Positions 62,601 through 64,000 of a stretch of DNA of 64,000 nt are shown one piece after another. How positions within the stretch are numbered: position 1 is the stretch's first letter; every line of letters starts with the position of its first letter. The notes beneath the pieces were generated by a model that was not told where the DNA came from, did no database searches, and saw only the letters and a list, made by a program, of their open reading frames with translations. Both the position numbers and the translations under genes were made by a program. The stretch covers positions 1 through 64,000 of the forward strand of contig CANJPX010000007.1 in NCBI GenBank assembly GCA_947476185.1. Reading direction: 5' to 3'. This DNA is from Bacteroidota bacterium. Its GTDB lineage: Bacteria > Bacteroidota > Bacteroidia > 2-12-FULL-35-15.

Positions 62601-62879
62601 AACTGGTTAACAAAAACATTTAAATTAAGCACCTATTTATTTGGTGATGCAGGGGTCATCAATTATAATAAACCAACCGATGCGATCTTAAAAATGTCGG
62701 ATATTAGAGCTGACGCAGGTTTAGGGGCGACCTTAACGATCAAAAAGTTTGGACCATTACAAACGGTTGATCCCTTAACTATTCGATTTGATATGCCATT
62801 ATTTTTAAATCAAATTCCGGCTACGGACAAAAATTATATTCAATACCGCTTTGTAATTGGCATAAGCAGAGCTTTTTAA
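59679..62879 (+). CDS. M1-family zinc metallopeptidase fused to an Omp85-like outer-membrane barrel
   Basis: A 1066-residue exported protein. Signal peptide (about 1-21, ending NSFAQ), an N-terminal M1 beta domain (about 40-270), then the gluzincin catalytic domain with HEISH (His380-Glu381, His384) and Glu403 eighteen residues on. A GMEYP block replaces the usual GAMEN. From about residue 660 to the end the sequence alternates like a beta-barrel. The barrel half has the Omp85 loop-6 type motif LNLRGY (Arg931) and a terminal Phe (VIGISRAF). The distance from RGY to the end, 135 residues, fits BamA/FhaC barrels. The result would be a surface- or periplasm-facing peptidase built into the outer membrane. 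The barrel assignment is inference. Confidence 0.8.
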   Translation: MKKSTLLLLALFSIAMNSFAQFPESNFQNSSNQYYWKNRKPYEGYWQQDVHYKISASIDDKTDIIEGSEALTYYNNSPDELSFVYFHLYSNAQVKGSYLSDLYKNNDIKVKFGKYQEQGLGTVVSKITANDVDLKMELDNTILKVYLPTPLKSGENIALKINFKTYFDNGTIRNRMKMFNSFGYKHYDVVHWYPRISVYDRKAGWDTDQHMDHEFYGDYGTFDVAFTFPNNYILDATGMLLNRNEVLPADLRAKLDIKNFSKKPWNEKPSVIIEPNGTTKTWLFHAENVHDFALTADPTYRIGETEWNGIKCIALVQEPHAIGWLNAADYTAKIIRVNSEDFGKYGYAKMIVADAQDGMEYPMLTLCGGFDPDYRDLFAHEISHNWFFGMVGSNETYCPALDEGFTQFVTAWTYERIDGKEKISYVPKSNYVKRFTEPDYVRNSEVYNGYMNSATKDVETFMSMHSDMYNGAIRHGGGYSQVYMKTATMLYNLQYTLGDSLFKAAISNYFNQWKFAHPYLEDFRNSVIQYTHVDLNWFFDEWMGTSKTIDYSVKSVKKGKASGDYNITFERKGMQMPIDFAVVGKNDSVYYYHIPNTWFIKQTKSKVLPRWIGWDNVQKTYTTTLNVPGGIANVIIDPSTRLADANMLNNNQKFPVKYRFDSKIYNPSDWTSYELFARPDVWYNGYDGLKVGLNMNGNYMAYKHIFDASVWFNTGLGHNYLDSTTEKNAKDLYDNVSWKISYRTATDKFMKGSSFYFAAKALDGLNGYTVGFDRKDTKGKNKLYMFFKSMYRKGLNDLPYLLLPKEWTPNQLNNTINFGLNHTYNYAAGAGSIDLGMRSSAIMSDYDFQTINLNVINRTRLWRLLLSTRVYGQFGTGKNWASESSLFLAGANPEEMMENKYTRSQGFFDPAWAEYGASTNIFHSGGGLNLRGYSGYFDPQVQSDGTIVYTYKGNTGASINAELEFSGIVKIKKQNWLTKTFKLSTYLFGDAGVINYNKPTDAILKMSDIRADAGLGATLTIKKFGPLQTVDPLTIRFDMPLFLNQIPATDKNYIQYRFVIGISRAF

Positions 62880-62917
62880 TAATTATTTTAAAAACTATTA
62901 ACTATTAATAAACAACT

Positions 62918-63673
62918 ATGAAAAAAATAATCATCCTCCTTTTTGCTGTCATCACCGGGCTTTCTGCAATTTCACAAACCAGTGAAGAACAATATGCAAA
63001 AGCGTATAAATTGAAATTGGAATTTAATTACAAAGAAGCCTTCCCTATCTTTCAAATGCTTCTAAAATCAGATTCCAGCAATGTGAACTATGTTCAATAT
63101 GCAAGTTATTGTTATTCCAAGTATGGATATTTTTATGCAGCGGAAGCTGATAAAATCAAATTCTATAAGACAGCAGAATATCTTGCAAAAAAGGCTATCA
63201 AATTAAAAGAAACAAACGCAGACGCACATTTTGCATATGCAATGGCAATAGGGAGAATCAATGAAAATGCAAGTTCAAAACAAAAAATTGCCAATGCTAA
63301 ATTGATGAAAGCAGAAGTGGACAGGGCAATCGTTTTGAATCCGAAATTAGCAGGAGCCTACCATATACTTGGCCGCTGGCATAGAACTATTGCCGGATTT
63401 AATGCCATAGAAAAGGCAATGATAAATTCTTTTTTCGGTGGTGTTCCTCCAGGTGGTTCTTATGATGATGCCATAAAGGCATTTTTAATGGCAATTGCTC
63501 TTGAGCCAAAATACATGAATCATAAATACGAATTAGCTCAAACCTATTATGAAATGGGGAAGAATGTGGAAGCAAAAATCTGGGCACAAAAAGCACTGGA
63601 AACAACTCCTGCATGTGAAGATGATATAAAGGCAAAAAAAGATTGTGAAGCTCTCCTAAAAAAATTAAATTAA
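62918..63673 (+). CDS. Exported TPR-like helical repeat protein
   Basis: A 251-residue protein with a signal peptide (MKKIIILLFAVITGLSAISQ). It is followed by tetratricopeptide-type helical pairs (for example EYLAKKAIKLKETNADAHFAYAMAIGR, and AFLMAIALEPKYMNHKYELAQTYYEMG). TPR arrays mediate protein contacts, here in the periplasm. It follows the M1 peptidase by 38 bp with no terminator between, so the two are probably co-transcribed. The partner is unknown. Confidence 0.85.
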   Translation: MKKIIILLFAVITGLSAISQTSEEQYAKAYKLKLEFNYKEAFPIFQMLLKSDSSNVNYVQYASYCYSKYGYFYAAEADKIKFYKTAEYLAKKAIKLKETNADAHFAYAMAIGRINENASSKQKIANAKLMKAEVDRAIVLNPKLAGAYHILGRWHRTIAGFNAIEKAMINSFFGGVPPGGSYDDAIKAFLMAIALEPKYMNHKYELAQTYYEMGKNVEAKIWAQKALETTPACEDDIKAKKDCEALLKKLN

Positions 63674-63705
63674 AAAAAAGCCCCGAATACTCGGGGCTTT
63701 TTTTT
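63672..63705. terminator. Bidirectional terminator after the TPR gene
   Basis: GCCCCGA / TCGGGGC stem with a 4-nt loop, flanked by A8 on the left and T8 on the right. It serves both the TPR gene and the convergent glycosyltransferase. Confidence 0.95.
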
Positions 63706-63742
63706 GCTATTTTCTTGTACTTATTTTACGACAACCAATTTC

Positions 63743-64000
63743 TCAGGTCATTGTTCTCTTAAATAATTTATGAAAGGGATATCTTAAAAAAATATAAATG
63801 TGATTTAAAAATGTTGAAAGGAAACCGTAATGTTTAGTCATTACGACAAATCGCTCTTTTAAAGCGGACCTCCTTTTTTTATCTGATGTTCCGCCTTCTA
63901 AAAACTTTGAAATATAAATTTTTGTATTAACGATCATCTTTGCTTTTTTCAAAATTCTGATCACCCAATCTATATCAGCACTAATAGAATAATTCAGATC
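63743..64000 (-). CDS. C-terminal part of a GT2-family glycosyltransferase (truncated by window edge)
   Basis: The ORF track starts at an internal GTG (63964), but the frame is open to base 64000, adding DLNYSISADIDWVIR. A late ED-type acidic block followed by VIRILKKAK, then VNTKIYISKFLEGGTSD, is the typical end of WcaA-like GT2 enzymes, including the GG-x-S segment. The last 30 residues are aromatic and basic and probably touch the membrane. The catalytic N-terminal portion lies outside the window. Confidence 0.75.
   Translation of the reverse strand, partial: DLNYSISADIDWVIRILKKAKMIVNTKIYISKFLEGGTSDKKRRSALKERFVVMTKHYGFLSTFLNHIYIFLRYPFHKLFKRTMT

Noticed and set aside
62222-62632. 136-aa minus-strand ORF inside the M1 peptidase-barrel gene
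   Set aside because: Overlaps the conserved barrel region and has no independent signal.

Overview
The window reads as chromosomal DNA of a low-GC member of the Bacteroidota, probably free-living. The evidence is the gene content (type IX secretion C-terminal sorting domains, Bacteroidota-type LptD/OstA pairs, the conserved amidase - MlaD - Fe-S oxidoreductase neighbourhood) and promoter -7 boxes of the TAnnTTTG type instead of sigma70 boxes. Species cannot be named from the sequence alone. No rRNA, tRNA, CRISPR array, transposase or prophage was found.

Layout. 1-897 is the N-terminal part of a UvrD/RecB-type helicase running off the left edge. 963-8482 is an envelope block: a secreted subtilase with a T9SS tail, two paralogous outer-membrane barrels with thrombospondin type 3 repeats, a two-domain surface protein, and a small Lys-rich secreted protein. 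Several of these end in SPOR-like peptidoglycan-binding domains rather than OmpA domains. 8554-10337 holds a lipoprotein MsrA and a fatty-acid desaturase. 10365-18669 (minus) holds lpxD, an RluA-type pseudouridine synthase, a T9SS cargo protein, a membrane-anchored PASTA protein, a GIY-YIG nuclease bracketed by short dispersed repeats, and a 901-residue tandem D-Ala-D-Ala ligase. rdgB follows.

19486-32244 is an AT-rich surface-polysaccharide island: sulfotransferase, Wzm/Wzt ABC exporter with a carbohydrate-binding tail on Wzt, acyltransferase, two methyltransferases, five glycosyltransferases, GalE and a multi-pass membrane protein. It sits between core genes (rdgB and spoT), as an exchangeable O-antigen or capsule locus would.

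32461-37005 is core: a bifunctional Rel/Spo enzyme, Fur, a STAS protein and purA. 37082-47378 is mainly envelope biogenesis: OstA-like protein, Fe-S oxidoreductase pair, MlaD, a SPOR-tailed amidase, divergent lptD, then ridA. 47444-49636 is a cluster of small membrane proteins of unknown role. 49642-58431 has an M61 peptidase, lpdA, rsmB, recR, a four-helix-bundle gene framed by inverted repeats, a GT2 fusion protein and a DnaQ-type exonuclease. 58607-63673 has a LexA-like XRE/S24 repressor with paired operators, an M1 metallopeptidase apparently fused to an Omp85-like barrel, and a TPR-type secreted protein. The C-terminal end of a GT2 glycosyltransferase runs off the right edge.

Common theme: much of the window builds or decorates the cell envelope. 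The least ordinary items are the tandem Ddl, the M1 peptidase-barrel fusion, the SPOR-terminated outer-membrane proteins, the repeat-framed small genes, and apparent leaderless promoters whose -7 box ends 5 nt before the ATG.
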